Translations under genes and position numbers: made by a program
NCBI GenBank assembly: GCA_020723405.1
Contig: DYIY01000009.1
Coordinates: 1-64,000, forward strand
Direction: 5' to 3'
Origin: Thiobacillus denitrificans
Lineage (GTDB): Bacteria > Pseudomonadota > Gammaproteobacteria > Burkholderiales > Thiobacillaceae
DNA: 64,000 nt
The notes under the pieces: model-generated
What the model was told of the DNA's origin: nothing
The model's database searches: none
What the model saw: only the letters and a program-made list of their open reading frames with translations
Shown: one piece after another, positions 1-8,868 of the stretch
Layout of the letters: every line of letters starts with the position of its first letter
Numbering within the stretch: the stretch's first letter is position 1

Positions 1-650
1 CCAACGCCCAGGTGGATTTCGCCGGGGCCAAGCGCATTGTGATTGCGGTGAAGGGGGGCGCGTCCATCATCATCGATGGGGGGATCACCGTGCAGTGCCA
101 GGGGACCATTACGGTGAAGGCGAGCAAGAAGTCGTTTAGTGGGCCGACGCGAACCAACTACACCCTGCCGCGTTTCCCTTGCAACCCCTTCGAGTCCAGC
201 CCGCCCAGTTTCGACTTCAAGCTGACCGACATCCCCGGCCCCGATGGCAGTGCCCTGCCCGACACGCCCTGGCGGGTGGTGCAAGCTGCCAGTGAAGCGG
301 AGGCCCTGGCCAGGGATGAAGCGATCCTGGAAGGGTTGAGCGGCGCGGACGGCAAGGTGGTTCTCACCCAGGACCAGGAACAGCAATTGGGCGACGCATA
401 CAAGCAGACCATCGCGGGCCTTTGGATCGTCTTCGAAGGACAGGTCAAGAAACTGGAAATCACCAAGGAGCGGGATGGCTGGACCGAGGACCAGCAAATG
501 GAACATGCCCTGGATTCCCTGGGCTATGCCGACAGTTTCGGCACGGCTGCGGGGGTCGCCACCAACGAATTCTCCGCGCCCCTGGCTCGCCAGGAACTGG
601 GCAATGCAGTGAGCACGATCTACGACCAGTTCAAGAAGGGTCTTCCATGA
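1..650 (+). CDS. vgrG: Type VI secretion tip protein VgrG, C-terminal part
   Basis: This is the end of a longer gene whose start lies left of the window; the frame is open from base 3 with no convincing start. The first ~50 residues look like the DUF2345 region of VgrG (IVIAVKGGASIIIDGG, then ITVKASKKSFSGP), a beta-helical needle extension that carries effectors. The remaining ~160 residues are acidic and probably form an effector-specific adaptor tail. The stop overlaps the start of the phospholipase D gene (ATGA), the usual arrangement for a VgrG and its cargo. The family call rests on motif memory and could not be searched. Confidence 0.72.
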   Translation, partial: NAQVDFAGAKRIVIAVKGGASIIIDGGITVQCQGTITVKASKKSFSGPTRTNYTLPRFPCNPFESSPPSFDFKLTDIPGPDGSALPDTPWRVVQAASEAEALARDEAILEGLSGADGKVVLTQDQEQQLGDAYKQTIAGLWIVFEGQVKKLEITKERDGWTEDQQMEHALDSLGYADSFGTAAGVATNEFSAPLARQELGNAVSTIYDQFKKGLP

Positions 651-3082
651 GCCGGCAACCTTCGACCATCCATCAGATCATCGGCACGGATGGCAAGCCC
701 TATCCGGCGACCGGTTGCTTCAATCCCTGGATTGGTTCGGGCAGCGACGTTTTCGCCATGCCCCGGGATGGCAACACGGTCAAACCCCTGTTCTCCGGCA
801 AAGACTATTTCGCAGATCTTGTCGCCAGCGTGGATGGTGCCAAGGAGGAAGTGCTCATCCTGGGCTGGCAAGTTAATTGGGACGCGATGCTGGCTCCCGG
901 ACTGCGCCTGTACGACCTGATCTACCGCAACGCAAAACGCGGCATCAGGTTCTACGTCATGCCTTGGGATGACACGAATCCGGTCCAGACCTACGACGAT
1001 CAGACCCGGATCGTGCTGGACAACATTAACCGCCGCCTGGGTCAGACCGGCAAAAATGCGCGGGTACACGTTCTGCTGTCGGCCGCCCTGCCTGACATCA
1101 ACGCGAGCTACTTCAGCCACCACCAGAAGTGCGTGGTTGTCGATCGGCAGATCGGCTACATGGGCGGCATCGACCTGGCCTACGGTCGCTATGACGATGC
1201 CACCTATACCCTCAAACCAGACGCCGACGGGCGATCCGTGCTGAACCGCTACAACCCAGGCATTCCGGGCATGAAGGCGCTGAAACAATCCGAGGTGGTG
1301 GACCCGGACCTTCTGTCCGGACTGGTCGACAACACCAGGCCCAGCACTTGGGCTGCCCTTGCGACCGGCATGACGGGAACCGTCGTGCCCATGCCTGTAG
1401 GGGGCGACAACAAAAGCCCGGCCGAAATCGTTGCCGACAAAATCCATGCCGGCGGTCGGCAGGCCCCCTACGAGCCCAACTGGGCCGTAGCCAACCATGC
1501 CCGGACCGACTCGAACACCCTGGACCTGACCACACTCGATGAAAACACCCAACCCCGGATGCCTTGGCAAGATGTCCATTGCCGCATAGAGGGGCCCGTC
1601 GTTTCAGATCTGGCCCGCAACTTCGTTGTCCGCTGGAACGCAGGCAGCAGCACCAAACTGCCACTGCCCGATGCGCCGGAAACCTACCCGAAGCCGGGCA
1701 AGGCCAAGGTCCAGTTCCTGCGCAGTGCACCGGCCAGCATGCGGCAACGGGAATACAAGGCCGCCAAGGACGCCTTCACCAGTCCGCCCCAAGGCGTGGA
1801 CAACGGTATCCATCAGGCCATGCTCCGTTTGATCCACAATGCCGCCCATTTCATCTACATCGAAAGCCAGTTCTTCGTTTCAGACTTTGGTCAGGTCCAG
1901 GGGCCCCAATCCCTGAGTCCTGCCGGAGAATTCATCAAGGACGGCCCCAAGCGCATTTCCGACCTGAAGCTGAGTCTGCTCCGTCGCTGGGACGACACCG
2001 AGGGGCCGACCCTGGACGGCCTTCCGCGAAACCGGGTCTGCCAGGCGCTGATCGAACGCATCCGCCAGGCCATCATGGATGCGAAAAAGCCCGACTTCCA
2101 CGTCTATATCACCCTTCCTGTCCATCCGGAGGGAGCCCTCATCGACCCCACCGTCGCCGTGCAGGTCTACTGGACCATGCAAACTCTGGCCAACGGCAGC
2201 CACAGCCTGCTCAACGGGATTCGCCGCGCCCTGAAAGCCCGGGAACTCCGGGACAAGAAGAAGCCCTATGATCGGGTCATCACCGATCCCAACAACCGGG
2301 AGTACGAGGATATTCCCGTGGAAGCCTGCGATCAGTACGTCACCCTGCTGAACCTGCGGAACTGGGCAAAATTCGGTGACCGCTACGTGACGGAGCAGAT
2401 CTATGTGCACAGCAAAATGATGGTGGTGGACGACCGCTTCGCCCTGCTGGGCAGCGCGAATATCAACGATCGAAGCCTGTTGGGCATGCGCGATTCGGAG
2501 ATCGCCGTGCTGGTCATTGATGCCGAGACCAGTCTGTGTGACATCGGCACCGGGGCGAAAAAACCTGTCCGGACCTTCGCCAGGGAGCTTCGAACGGGTG
2601 TGTGGAAGAAACTCTTCGGTATCACAGGAAATGTTCGACCTGCCTCCCATTTGCAGGGGGCCATTGATAAGCCGGCAAATCCAGGTAGTTGGCAGGCAAT
2701 TCAGGCACAGGCACGATCCAATACGGTTGCACTTGAAGAGTCATTCTCTTTCATACCGAGAAACTGGAACGGCATAGACACAGACAATAACCCATTACCG
2801 GCCAGCATTCTTCCGACGTGGCGAAGCAAGAAGCTAACTTCCCCTCTCCCTTGGCAGAATATATTCTGGATGTCTCAAACACATAACGCCAGCGGAAGCA
2901 GTGCATTGGCATCGATTAGGGGCTTCATTTCCACCCTCCCTATTCATTGGACAGAAACAGAGAACAACAACTTTAAGTTCCCAACATCATTGGTCGCTGA
3001 CAACGACAAGTCAAAAAACCCTACGAAGGAAAACGCAATGGCGAGCAATCAGGCGCTCGACGTCAATATGAGCAACGTTTGA
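647..3082 (+). CDS. Phospholipase D family T6SS effector (Tle5-like)
   Basis: A protein of 811 residues with two HKD-type active-site motifs: HHQKCVVVD near residue 158, followed by GGIDLAYGR, and VHSKMMVVDD near residue 588, followed by GSANINDRS. Paired HKD motifs form one phosphodiesterase site that hydrolyses phospholipid head groups. The context (vgrG before, possible immunity gene after, both overlapping by 1-4 bases) points to an antibacterial Tle5-type lipase delivered by the type VI system. The ATG at 647 was chosen because it overlaps the vgrG stop; the open frame upstream of it is only a shadow of vgrG. From about base 2640 the C-terminal ~140 residues are encoded by clearly AT-richer DNA, suggesting the tail was exchanged by recombination. 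Confidence 0.83.
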   Translation: MSRQPSTIHQIIGTDGKPYPATGCFNPWIGSGSDVFAMPRDGNTVKPLFSGKDYFADLVASVDGAKEEVLILGWQVNWDAMLAPGLRLYDLIYRNAKRGIRFYVMPWDDTNPVQTYDDQTRIVLDNINRRLGQTGKNARVHVLLSAALPDINASYFSHHQKCVVVDRQIGYMGGIDLAYGRYDDATYTLKPDADGRSVLNRYNPGIPGMKALKQSEVVDPDLLSGLVDNTRPSTWAALATGMTGTVVPMPVGGDNKSPAEIVADKIHAGGRQAPYEPNWAVANHARTDSNTLDLTTLDENTQPRMPWQDVHCRIEGPVVSDLARNFVVRWNAGSSTKLPLPDAPETYPKPGKAKVQFLRSAPASMRQREYKAAKDAFTSPPQGVDNGIHQAMLRLIHNAAHFIYIESQFFVSDFGQVQGPQSLSPAGEFIKDGPKRISDLKLSLLRRWDDTEGPTLDGLPRNRVCQALIERIRQAIMDAKKPDFHVYITLPVHPEGALIDPTVAVQVYWTMQTLANGSHSLLNGIRRALKARELRDKKKPYDRVITDPNNREYEDIPVEACDQYVTLLNLRNWAKFGDRYVTEQIYVHSKMMVVDDRFALLGSANINDRSLLGMRDSEIAVLVIDAETSLCDIGTGAKKPVRTFARELRTGVWKKLFGITGNVRPASHLQGAIDKPANPGSWQAIQAQARSNTVALEESFSFIPRNWNGIDTDNNPLPASILPTWRSKKLTSPLPWQNIFWMSQTHNASGSSALASIRGFISTLPIHWTETENNNFKFPTSLVADNDKSKNPTKENAMASNQALDVNMSNV
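1629..1650 (+). repeat. 22-bp repeat, copy 1 (inside the phospholipase gene)
   Basis: The 22 bases starting TCCGCTGGAACG and ending CAGGCAGCAG recur exactly at 4226-4247, beyond the immunity gene. In this copy they encode part of the VVRWNAGSS stretch between the two HKD motifs. Confidence 0.85.
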
Positions 3083-4197
3083 TGTCAAGAAAATTTCAGC
3101 TTCTAATAGCCCTGGCAATCCTCACTAATCAATCCGCTTGCCAAGCCACGTCCACGGAAAAACAGAATGAATGTGCGGGCAGATTAAGCATAACCCTGCC
3201 CGGTCTGGCGGAGGCATCAGCTTTAACAGCGAGCGATCGCACAAAACAAACAGGACCTCGATATATTTCATATCGATTTATTGACGGAACATTGGATGGA
3301 TGGACAGAGCTTGAATACTTAACAACCATCAAGATAACGCATCCGATGACACCGAACGAAAAACTGTCCACACTCAAGTACTTCAATGAATCAAGAGATC
3401 AATTTGCAACACGACTATTGAGCACAGCCCGTACAAAGCTTGAAAATATTGATCCAGCCAAGCATGAAGGCACCGCATGGAAAGTTCAGGATAGGCGAGT
3501 TGCAGCTAATATCCTCATCGACAACATTGCATTTTCATGGGGTGAGGAAGTACGGAATGCAACGGATTTTTACGCTCTTGAACAACACTACAAGCAGATC
3601 GTTAACGGAATACGCCTGCGGGGTTCGCCCAACGATCTAAATGAGCCCGGTGTCTGCCTCCCTTACCTCTTTATCCAGGACGATGGCAACACCCCTCACT
3701 CAATTGCCATGACCTATCGCCTCAAGGCCCATCCCGACATCACCATCAACCTTAGAAGCAAATCCGCAGCACCCACCCCCAAGGAAGGCGACTGGGCTCG
3801 TCCGGAGACTGTGACCAACGAATACCAGACGGATTCCTATTGGGAACAACGCACTAATGTCCACAAATTCAAGACAGTCTGGCATCGCCCCTTCTCCATG
3901 CGCCCTATCAAACTGGCCGGCCAGGATGGCTTGGCTTCCTTCGTGTCCATTGTGCGCAATGAGGGCGACGAAACCGATTACATCTATCTGGCCGTGGCAC
4001 GAGGCAATCCGGACACCCCCGAGGATGTTCCGGATGTCCGACTGGTGGTGGAGCAAGACCGGGCCAATGCAGTGCGCAAAGGGATCACCCCCCTGACCCA
4101 GGACGAAGTCCTCGATCTGGCTGAGAAGGTGGCTGCAAGCGTCAAGAATCGCAGGCAACGTCTCGCAGAGGGGTCTGTGGATCGCTCTCGGCACTGA
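3082..4197 (+). CDS. Probable T6SS immunity protein (Tli4-like), exported
   Basis: A protein of 371 residues. The ATG at 3082 shares its A with the phospholipase stop (TGATG), so translation is coupled; a TTG three bases upstream is less likely. The N-terminus is a signal peptide (FQLLIALAIL) ending in QSAC, which may be an imperfect lipobox, so the protein should face the periplasm, where an imported lipase would act. The mature start, ECAGRLSITLPG, resembles the opening of Tli4-family immunity proteins. Its first ~200 codons are AT-rich and use codons unlike the flanking genes; the last ~150 return to high GC. The role is inferred mainly from position after a T6SS lipase. Confidence 0.62.
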   Translation: MSRKFQLLIALAILTNQSACQATSTEKQNECAGRLSITLPGLAEASALTASDRTKQTGPRYISYRFIDGTLDGWTELEYLTTIKITHPMTPNEKLSTLKYFNESRDQFATRLLSTARTKLENIDPAKHEGTAWKVQDRRVAANILIDNIAFSWGEEVRNATDFYALEQHYKQIVNGIRLRGSPNDLNEPGVCLPYLFIQDDGNTPHSIAMTYRLKAHPDITINLRSKSAAPTPKEGDWARPETVTNEYQTDSYWEQRTNVHKFKTVWHRPFSMRPIKLAGQDGLASFVSIVRNEGDETDYIYLAVARGNPDTPEDVPDVRLVVEQDRANAVRKGITPLTQDEVLDLAEKVAASVKNRRQRLAEGSVDRSRH

Positions 4198-4425
4198 TCC
4201 ACCAATCCTGGCGGGAAATCCGTCATCCGCTGGAACGCAGGCAGCAGGGATTCACGGGTGCTGTTCATTGGCCACAGACAGGTCTGAGATGGCCGCAACA
4301 TGCCTATCCCACGCGTACCCAGAGCCCCCAATTCAGCAAGTCCCAACGGCTGACGCACTGCAACACCCTTGCGGCCCCCGGGTCATGGCGCGACACTTGG
4401 CGCGACCCCCAAGTTCTAACACCCC
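4198..4425. other. Intergenic region with a fragment resembling the phospholipase gene
   Basis: No gene is visible. Bases 4226-4247 repeat 22 bases of the phospholipase gene exactly, and about 20 bases before them are loosely similar, so this may be the remnant of a second effector copy. The frame across the repeat reads VIRWNAGS and then runs to a stop near 4288. The rest shows no promoter or terminator I can defend. Confidence 0.5.
4226..4247 (+). repeat. 22-bp repeat, copy 2 (intergenic)
   Basis: An exact copy of 1629-1650, lying 29 bases after the immunity gene. Recombination between the two copies would delete the 3' half of the effector gene and the whole immunity gene. Confidence 0.85.
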
Positions 4426-5709
4426 ATGGTTCCCCACCTCACCACCGCTCTCACCGGTCCCCTGCTGGAACTGGAACGCCACGTCATCGAGGCCCAGCCG
4501 GACATCGAACACTGGTTCCGCCGCCAGTGGATGGACCACGCCGCGCCCTTCTACAGTTCTGTGGACTTGCGCAACGCGGGCTTCAAGGTGGCGCCGGTGG
4601 ACACCAACCTGTTCCCCGGCGGCTTCAACAACCTGAATCCGGAGTTCCTGCCCCTGGCGGTCCAGGCGGCCCAGGTGGCGGTGGAGAAGATGTGCACCAC
4701 CGCCCGGCGCTTCCTCATCATTCCCGAGAACCACACCCGCAACCTGTTCTACCTGCAGAACCTGGGGGCCCTGGCCGACATCATCCGCAAGACCGGCCTG
4801 ACGGTGCGCTTCGGCAGCCTCATTCCCGGCCTGGAAGCCCCCCTCACCCTGGACCTGCCGGAAGGGGGCCAGATCACTCTGGAGCCGGTGCGCCGGGAAG
4901 GGGACCGGCTGGTGCTGGACGGTTTCGAGCCCTGCGCCATCCTGCTCAACAACGACCTGTCCGGCGGAGTGCCGGACATCCTCAAGGGCCTCAACCCGGC
5001 CCAGGGCATGCTGCCCCCCCTCCACGCCGGCTGGGCCACCCGGCGCAAGTCCCGGCACTTCGCCGCCTACGACAAGGTGGCCCACGACTTCTGCGGCCTC
5101 ATCGACATGGACCCCTGGCTCATCAACCCCTTCCACGCCCGGTGCGGCGAGGTGGATTTCCAGGCCCGGGAAGGGGAGGAATGCCTGGCCCAGCACGTCT
5201 CGGAAGTGCTGGACCGCATCCGCGCCAAGTACGCCGAATACGCCATCGACCGGGAACCCTTCGTCATCGTCAAGGCCGACGCGGGCACCTATGGCATGGG
5301 CATCATGACGGTCAAGTCCCCCGACGACGTGCGCGACCTGAACCGCCGCCAGCGCAACAAGATGGCGGTGGTGAAGGAGGGCCTGGCGGTGACCGACGTG
5401 CTGGTCCAGGAAGGGGTGCCCACCTACGAGAGCATCCACCAGGCGGTGGCCGAGCCGGTGGTGTACATGATCGACCACTTCGTCATCGGCGGTTTCTACC
5501 GGGTGCACACCGGCCGGGGCGCTGACGAGAACCTGAACGCCCCGGGCATGCATTTCGTGCCCCTGGCCTTCGACACCGCGTGCAGCTACTGCGACTGCGG
5601 CGCCCGCCCCGACGCCCCCGCCAACCGTTTCTACACCTACGGCGTGCTGGCCCGGCTGGCCGCCCTGGCCTCCACCATCGAGTTGGAGCGGATGGAGCCG
5701 GGGCGATGA
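4426..5709 (+). CDS. gshA: Glutamate-cysteine ligase, ferrooxidans type
   Basis: A protein of 427 residues that should make gamma-glutamylcysteine from glutamate and cysteine with ATP, the first step of glutathione synthesis in the cytoplasm. The N-terminal half carries [22 protein letters not shown] and [15 protein letters not shown], which match the family found in thiobacilli and many betaproteobacteria (TIGR02049 type) and not the E. coli GshA fold family. The C-terminal half has [15 protein letters not shown] and [20 protein letters not shown]. Its stop overlaps the gshB start (ATGA), so both steps of glutathione synthesis are translationally coupled. Confidence 0.92.
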   Translation: MVPHLTTALTGPLLELERHVIEAQPDIEHWFRRQWMDHAAPFYSSVDLRNAGFKVAPVDTNLFPGGFNNLNPEFLPLAVQAAQVAVEKMCTTARRFLIIPENHTRNLFYLQNLGALADIIRKTGLTVRFGSLIPGLEAPLTLDLPEGGQITLEPVRREGDRLVLDGFEPCAILLNNDLSGGVPDILKGLNPAQGMLPPLHAGWATRRKSRHFAAYDKVAHDFCGLIDMDPWLINPFHARCGEVDFQAREGEECLAQHVSEVLDRIRAKYAEYAIDREPFVIVKADAGTYGMGIMTVKSPDDVRDLNRRQRNKMAVVKEGLAVTDVLVQEGVPTYESIHQAVAEPVVYMIDHFVIGGFYRVHTGRGADENLNAPGMHFVPLAFDTACSYCDCGARPDAPANRFYTYGVLARLAALASTIELERMEPGR

Positions 5710-6686
5710 AGCTCCTCTTCGTCGCCGACCCCCTGGAGACCTTCAAGACCCACAAGGACTCCACCTTCGCCATGATGGCGGAGGCCCAAAGCCGGGGCCA
5801 CGCAATTTGGGCCATGGTGGCGGAAGACCTGGCCTGGCGGAACGGCCGGGTGCTGGGCAAGGCCAGCACCGTGCAAATCACCGCCGAAGCACTCCCCCCT
5901 TTTTCAAAGGAGGGAAAGGCAAGCGCCTGGTTCACCCGCACCGAGCCCGCCTGGATCGACCTCGGCGATTTCGACGCCGTGCTCATGCGCAAGGACCCGC
6001 CCTTCGACCAGTCCTACCTCTATGCCACCTGGCTGCTGGACATGGCCGAGGCCCGGGGCGCCCGGGTGTTCAACAGACCCGCCGCCCTGCGCGACTGGAA
6101 CGAGAAGCTGGCCATCGCCCGCTTCGCCCCCTTCACCGCCCCCACCCTGGTGAGCGGCGACCCGGCCCTGCTGCGCCTGTTCCTGGCGGAGCAGGGGGAC
6201 ATCGTGGTGAAACCCCTCAACGCCATGGGGGGCGCCGGGGTGTTCCGCCTGCGGCCCGGGGACCCCAACCTGGGGGCCATCCTGGAGACCGCCACCCGCC
6301 ACGGCACGGAGACGGTCATGGCCCAGCGCTATCTGCCCGAGATCCGGGACGGGGACAAACGCATCCTGCTGATCGACGGCGAGGCCGTGCCCTTCAGCCT
6401 GGCCCGCATCCCCCAGCCCGGCGAGACCCGGGGCAACCTGGCCGCCGGCGGCACCGGGGTGGCCCGCCCCCTCACCGACCGGGACCGGGAGATCGCCACC
6501 GCCCTGGGCCCGGTCCTGAAGGCGGCCGGCCTGTTCCTGGTGGGCCTGGACGTGATCGGCGACTGGCTCACGGAAGTGAACGTCACCAGCCCCACCTGCT
6601 TCCGGGAAATCACCGGCCAGACCGGCTGCAACGTGGCCGGGTTGTTCATGGATGCGCTGGAAAAGGCGGTGAGGAGTGAGGGGTGA
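5706..6686 (+). CDS. gshB: Glutathione synthetase
   Basis: An ATP-grasp ligase of 326 residues joining glycine to gamma-glutamylcysteine. Family signatures are [57 protein letters not shown] and [15 protein letters not shown]. The start overlaps the gshA stop. Residues around 62-72 ([11 protein letters not shown]) have no counterpart in the E. coli protein as I remember it and are encoded by an imperfect palindrome, so a small repeat seems to have inserted in frame in a surface loop. The 3' end runs into GTGAGGGG-type repeats and overlaps the apbE start. Confidence 0.95.
   Translation: MKLLFVADPLETFKTHKDSTFAMMAEAQSRGHAIWAMVAEDLAWRNGRVLGKASTVQITAEALPPFSKEGKASAWFTRTEPAWIDLGDFDAVLMRKDPPFDQSYLYATWLLDMAEARGARVFNRPAALRDWNEKLAIARFAPFTAPTLVSGDPALLRLFLAEQGDIVVKPLNAMGGAGVFRLRPGDPNLGAILETATRHGTETVMAQRYLPEIRDGDKRILLIDGEAVPFSLARIPQPGETRGNLAAGGTGVARPLTDRDREIATALGPVLKAAGLFLVGLDVIGDWLTEVNVTSPTCFREITGQTGCNVAGLFMDALEKAVRSEG
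5894..5914 (+). repeat. Small palindromic repeat inside gshB
   Basis: CCCCCCTTT and AAAGGAGGG form 9-base arms with one mismatch around a TTC loop. This is the look of a dispersed CCCCCTTTTTCAAAGGGGG-like element, here read through in frame as PPFSKEG. Confidence 0.6.
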
Positions 6687-6766
6687 GGGGTGAGGAGAAA
6701 GGCGTCGGGATAGCAGAGTGGGTGGCCCGGTTTTCACTCCTCACTGCTTACTCCTTACTCCTTACT
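6667..6766. repeat. Heptamer-like repeats spanning the gshB/apbE junction
   Basis: A purine tract of GTGAGGAG/GTGAGGGG units (6668-6697) is followed by a pyrimidine tract of CACTCCTCACT and TTACTCC units (6735-6766). The two are roughly complementary and could fold into a long imperfect hairpin. They encode the last residues of GshB and the N-terminus and signal peptide of ApbE. Confidence 0.6.
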
Positions 6767-7774
6767 GTCTTACTAGCCGGCTGCGGCGAGCAGCTCCACC
6801 GCCAGCAGTCCTACGTGTTCGGCACCCTGGTGGACGTGACCGTCTATGGCGAGCCGGAGGACAAAGCCCGCCAGGTCACCGATCAGGTGCTCAGGGATTT
6901 CGACGAGATGCACCACACCCTGCATGCCTGGGAGCCGGGCACCCTGGAGCGGGTCAACGGCATCCTGGCCCTGGCCACGCCCCAGGCGCCGGCCCGGGCC
7001 GCCCTGCCGCCGGGCCTGGTGCCCATTCTCCAGGACGCCACCCGCCTGGCGGAGCGGGGCGAGAACCTGTTCAACCCGGCCATCGGCAACCTGGTTCGCC
7101 TGTGGGGCTTCCATGCCGACAGCTTCGAGCCCCGCCTTCCCGATCCGCAGGAAATCACCCGGCTGGTGGCGGCCCATCCCACCCTGGCCGATCTGTCCAT
7201 CGAGGGCATCACCCTGGTGGGGCGCAACCCGGCGGTGCGCCTGGACCTGGGGGGCTATGCCAAGGGCTACGCCCTGGACCTGGCGGCCGCCTACCTGAAA
7301 AGCCAGGGGGTGGACAACGCCCTCATCAACATCGGCGGCAACATCCTGGCCCTGGGCAGCAAGGGGGGCACGCCCTGGCGGGTGGGCATCCAGCATCCCC
7401 GCCAGGCCGGGGCCCTGGCCAGCCTGGAACTCCACGACGGGGAGGCCATCGGCACTTCCGGCGACTACCAGCGCTTCTTCGAACTGAATGGCAAACGCTA
7501 CTGCCACCTCATCGACCCGCGCACCGGCTGGCCCGCCGATCAGGCCCAGGCGGTGACGGTGATCGCCCGGGGCAAGGGGGCGGGCACCCTGTCAGACGTG
7601 GCCAGCAAGCCCCTGTTCATCGGCGGCCCCGGGGAATGGCCCCGGCTGGCGAAGAAGCTGGGGGTGGCCGAAGTGCTGTTCGTGGCCGCCGACGGCAGGC
7701 TCGCCGCCACCCGGGCCATGGCCTCCCGCCTGGCCTGGGACGGCCCGGCACCCGCCGTGCAAGTCACGGAATGA
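6683..7774 (+). CDS. apbE: FAD:protein FMN transferase, ApbE lipoprotein
   Basis: A protein of 363 residues that attaches FMN to threonine in target flavoproteins such as Nqr or Rnf subunits in the periplasm. A hydrophobic segment ends in the lipobox LLAGC near residue 34. Family motifs are [71 protein letters not shown] and VTVIA. The start is a GTG overlapping the gshB stop; no ATG is near. The signal peptide is largely encoded by a TTACTCC repeat tract, so the exact start is uncertain. No flavinylation target is visible in the window. Confidence 0.9.
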   Translation: MRGEEKGVGIAEWVARFSLLTAYSLLLTVLLAGCGEQLHRQQSYVFGTLVDVTVYGEPEDKARQVTDQVLRDFDEMHHTLHAWEPGTLERVNGILALATPQAPARAALPPGLVPILQDATRLAERGENLFNPAIGNLVRLWGFHADSFEPRLPDPQEITRLVAAHPTLADLSIEGITLVGRNPAVRLDLGGYAKGYALDLAAAYLKSQGVDNALINIGGNILALGSKGGTPWRVGIQHPRQAGALASLELHDGEAIGTSGDYQRFFELNGKRYCHLIDPRTGWPADQAQAVTVIARGKGAGTLSDVASKPLFIGGPGEWPRLAKKLGVAEVLFVAADGRLAATRAMASRLAWDGPAPAVQVTE

Positions 7775-7844
7775 TGCGGGATTGGGTATAGTCCGGGTTG
7801 TCGGCAACCTTCAGAACCGGCATCCCCTCCAGGAGGAGAACAAA

Positions 7845-8393
7845 ATGTATTCATGGAAAAGCCATTACGTCGTCCAGGCGGATTACCAGCACTGGGCCAA
7901 CGAGGTCCTGTTCACGTCCCTGGACTATCTGCAACCCGACCTGGTCGGTTCCGACCAGGGTCTGTTCTTCAACAGCATCCACCACACCGTGGACCACATC
8001 CTCATGGTGAGCCAATCCTGGCTGGCCCGCCTGCAAGGGGACAACCTGGCGGTGAACTACAAGATCATCAACAACCCGGATTGGCGGGAACTGAAGATTG
8101 CCCTGCGCCGGGAGACCCGCAAGCTGCAATCCTGGCTCAACGACCAGTCTCCCGATTTCTTCGACACCCAGATCGAGTTCACCGGCGGCGACGGCAAACC
8201 CCGCAACATGTGGGTACGTGACGCCCTGACCCACCTGTTCACCCACTACGCCCACCACCGGGGCCAGATTTCCGCCGTGGCCACCCGCCTGGGGGCCCCT
8301 TGCCCGGAAATGGACTTCGTCCTCTACAAGCGGGAGATGGAACGCCTGCTCAACGAGACGGGCCGCCACCAGGCGCCGCCAGCAGGGGGTTGA
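7845..8393 (+). CDS. DinB-family protein
   Basis: A protein of 182 residues. The ATG follows a strong AGGAGG site (about 7831); the upstream in-frame GTG is less likely. The four-helix DinB fold is suggested by NSIHHTVDHILMVSQSWLARL near residues 45-65 and HLFTHYAHHRGQISAV near residues 126-141, giving the three metal-binding histidines. Such proteins are putative metal-dependent, thiol-linked transferases or hydrolases. Position after the glutathione genes would fit a bacillithiol/glutathione S-transferase-like role, but that is inference. The 3' end overlaps tlpA by 44 bases on the opposite strand. Confidence 0.85.
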   Translation: MYSWKSHYVVQADYQHWANEVLFTSLDYLQPDLVGSDQGLFFNSIHHTVDHILMVSQSWLARLQGDNLAVNYKIINNPDWRELKIALRRETRKLQSWLNDQSPDFFDTQIEFTGGDGKPRNMWVRDALTHLFTHYAHHRGQISAVATRLGAPCPEMDFVLYKREMERLLNETGRHQAPPAGG

Positions 8394-8868
8394 TCAGGTC
8401 CGCCAACCGGCCGGCGTGGACCTGGCCGGCGATGCGGTGGCGGATCGCCCCCTGGCGGTCGATGATGAAGGACAGGGGAATGCGCTCGGCCCCGCCAAAA
8501 GCTTCCGCCACCCCGGGTTCCGCCAGCACGGCGGGAAAGCTGTAGCCCGCCTCCTGCATGAAGGCATCCACCTCGGCCTGGGTTTTATCCAGGCTGTAGG
8601 CGACAATGGCGAATCCCCGGTGACGGTTTTCCCGGTAGAAGTCTTCCATGGCCGGCATTTCGTGGCGGCAGTAAGGACACCAGGTGGCCCAGAAGTTCAC
8701 CAGCACCACCTGGCCCTTCAGGGCCGCCAGTTCCGGCAAGGCAGGCGCCGGTTGGGCCAGGTCGTCCACGAAGGCCGGCGGCCGGAACCAGAGATAGGCG
8801 ATCAGGCCCAGCAGCACGGCCGTGGCCGGACTGGGGCGCAATTTTTTAAGGAATTCCCGTGTCGTCAT
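8350..8868 (-). CDS. TlpA/ResA-like membrane-anchored thioredoxin
   Basis: A protein of 172 residues with one N-terminal membrane segment (ATAVLLGLIAYLWF) and a periplasmic thioredoxin fold. The active site is FWATWCPYCRHEMP, and IPLSFIIDRQGAI supplies the cis-proline region. It is likely a disulfide reductant or oxidant in cytochrome c maturation or envelope protein folding. Its start codon overlaps the start codon region of the divergent methylase gene by 10 bases, and its end overlaps the DinB gene, so it is squeezed between two plus-strand genes. Confidence 0.9.
   Translation of the reverse strand: MTTREFLKKLRPSPATAVLLGLIAYLWFRPPAFVDDLAQPAPALPELAALKGQVVLVNFWATWCPYCRHEMPAMEDFYRENRHRGFAIVAYSLDKTQAEVDAFMQEAGYSFPAVLAEPGVAEAFGGAERIPLSFIIDRQGAIRHRIAGQVHAGRLADLINPLLAAPGGGPSR

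Noticed and set aside
422-646. N-terminal extension of the phospholipase frame
   Set aside because: It lies wholly inside vgrG in another frame and its residues look random; the ATG at 647 overlaps the vgrG stop.
4527-5525. Long open frame of 332 codons within gshA
   Set aside because: It is a high-GC shadow frame rich in Pro, Arg and Gly; the gshA frame carries the recognised motifs.
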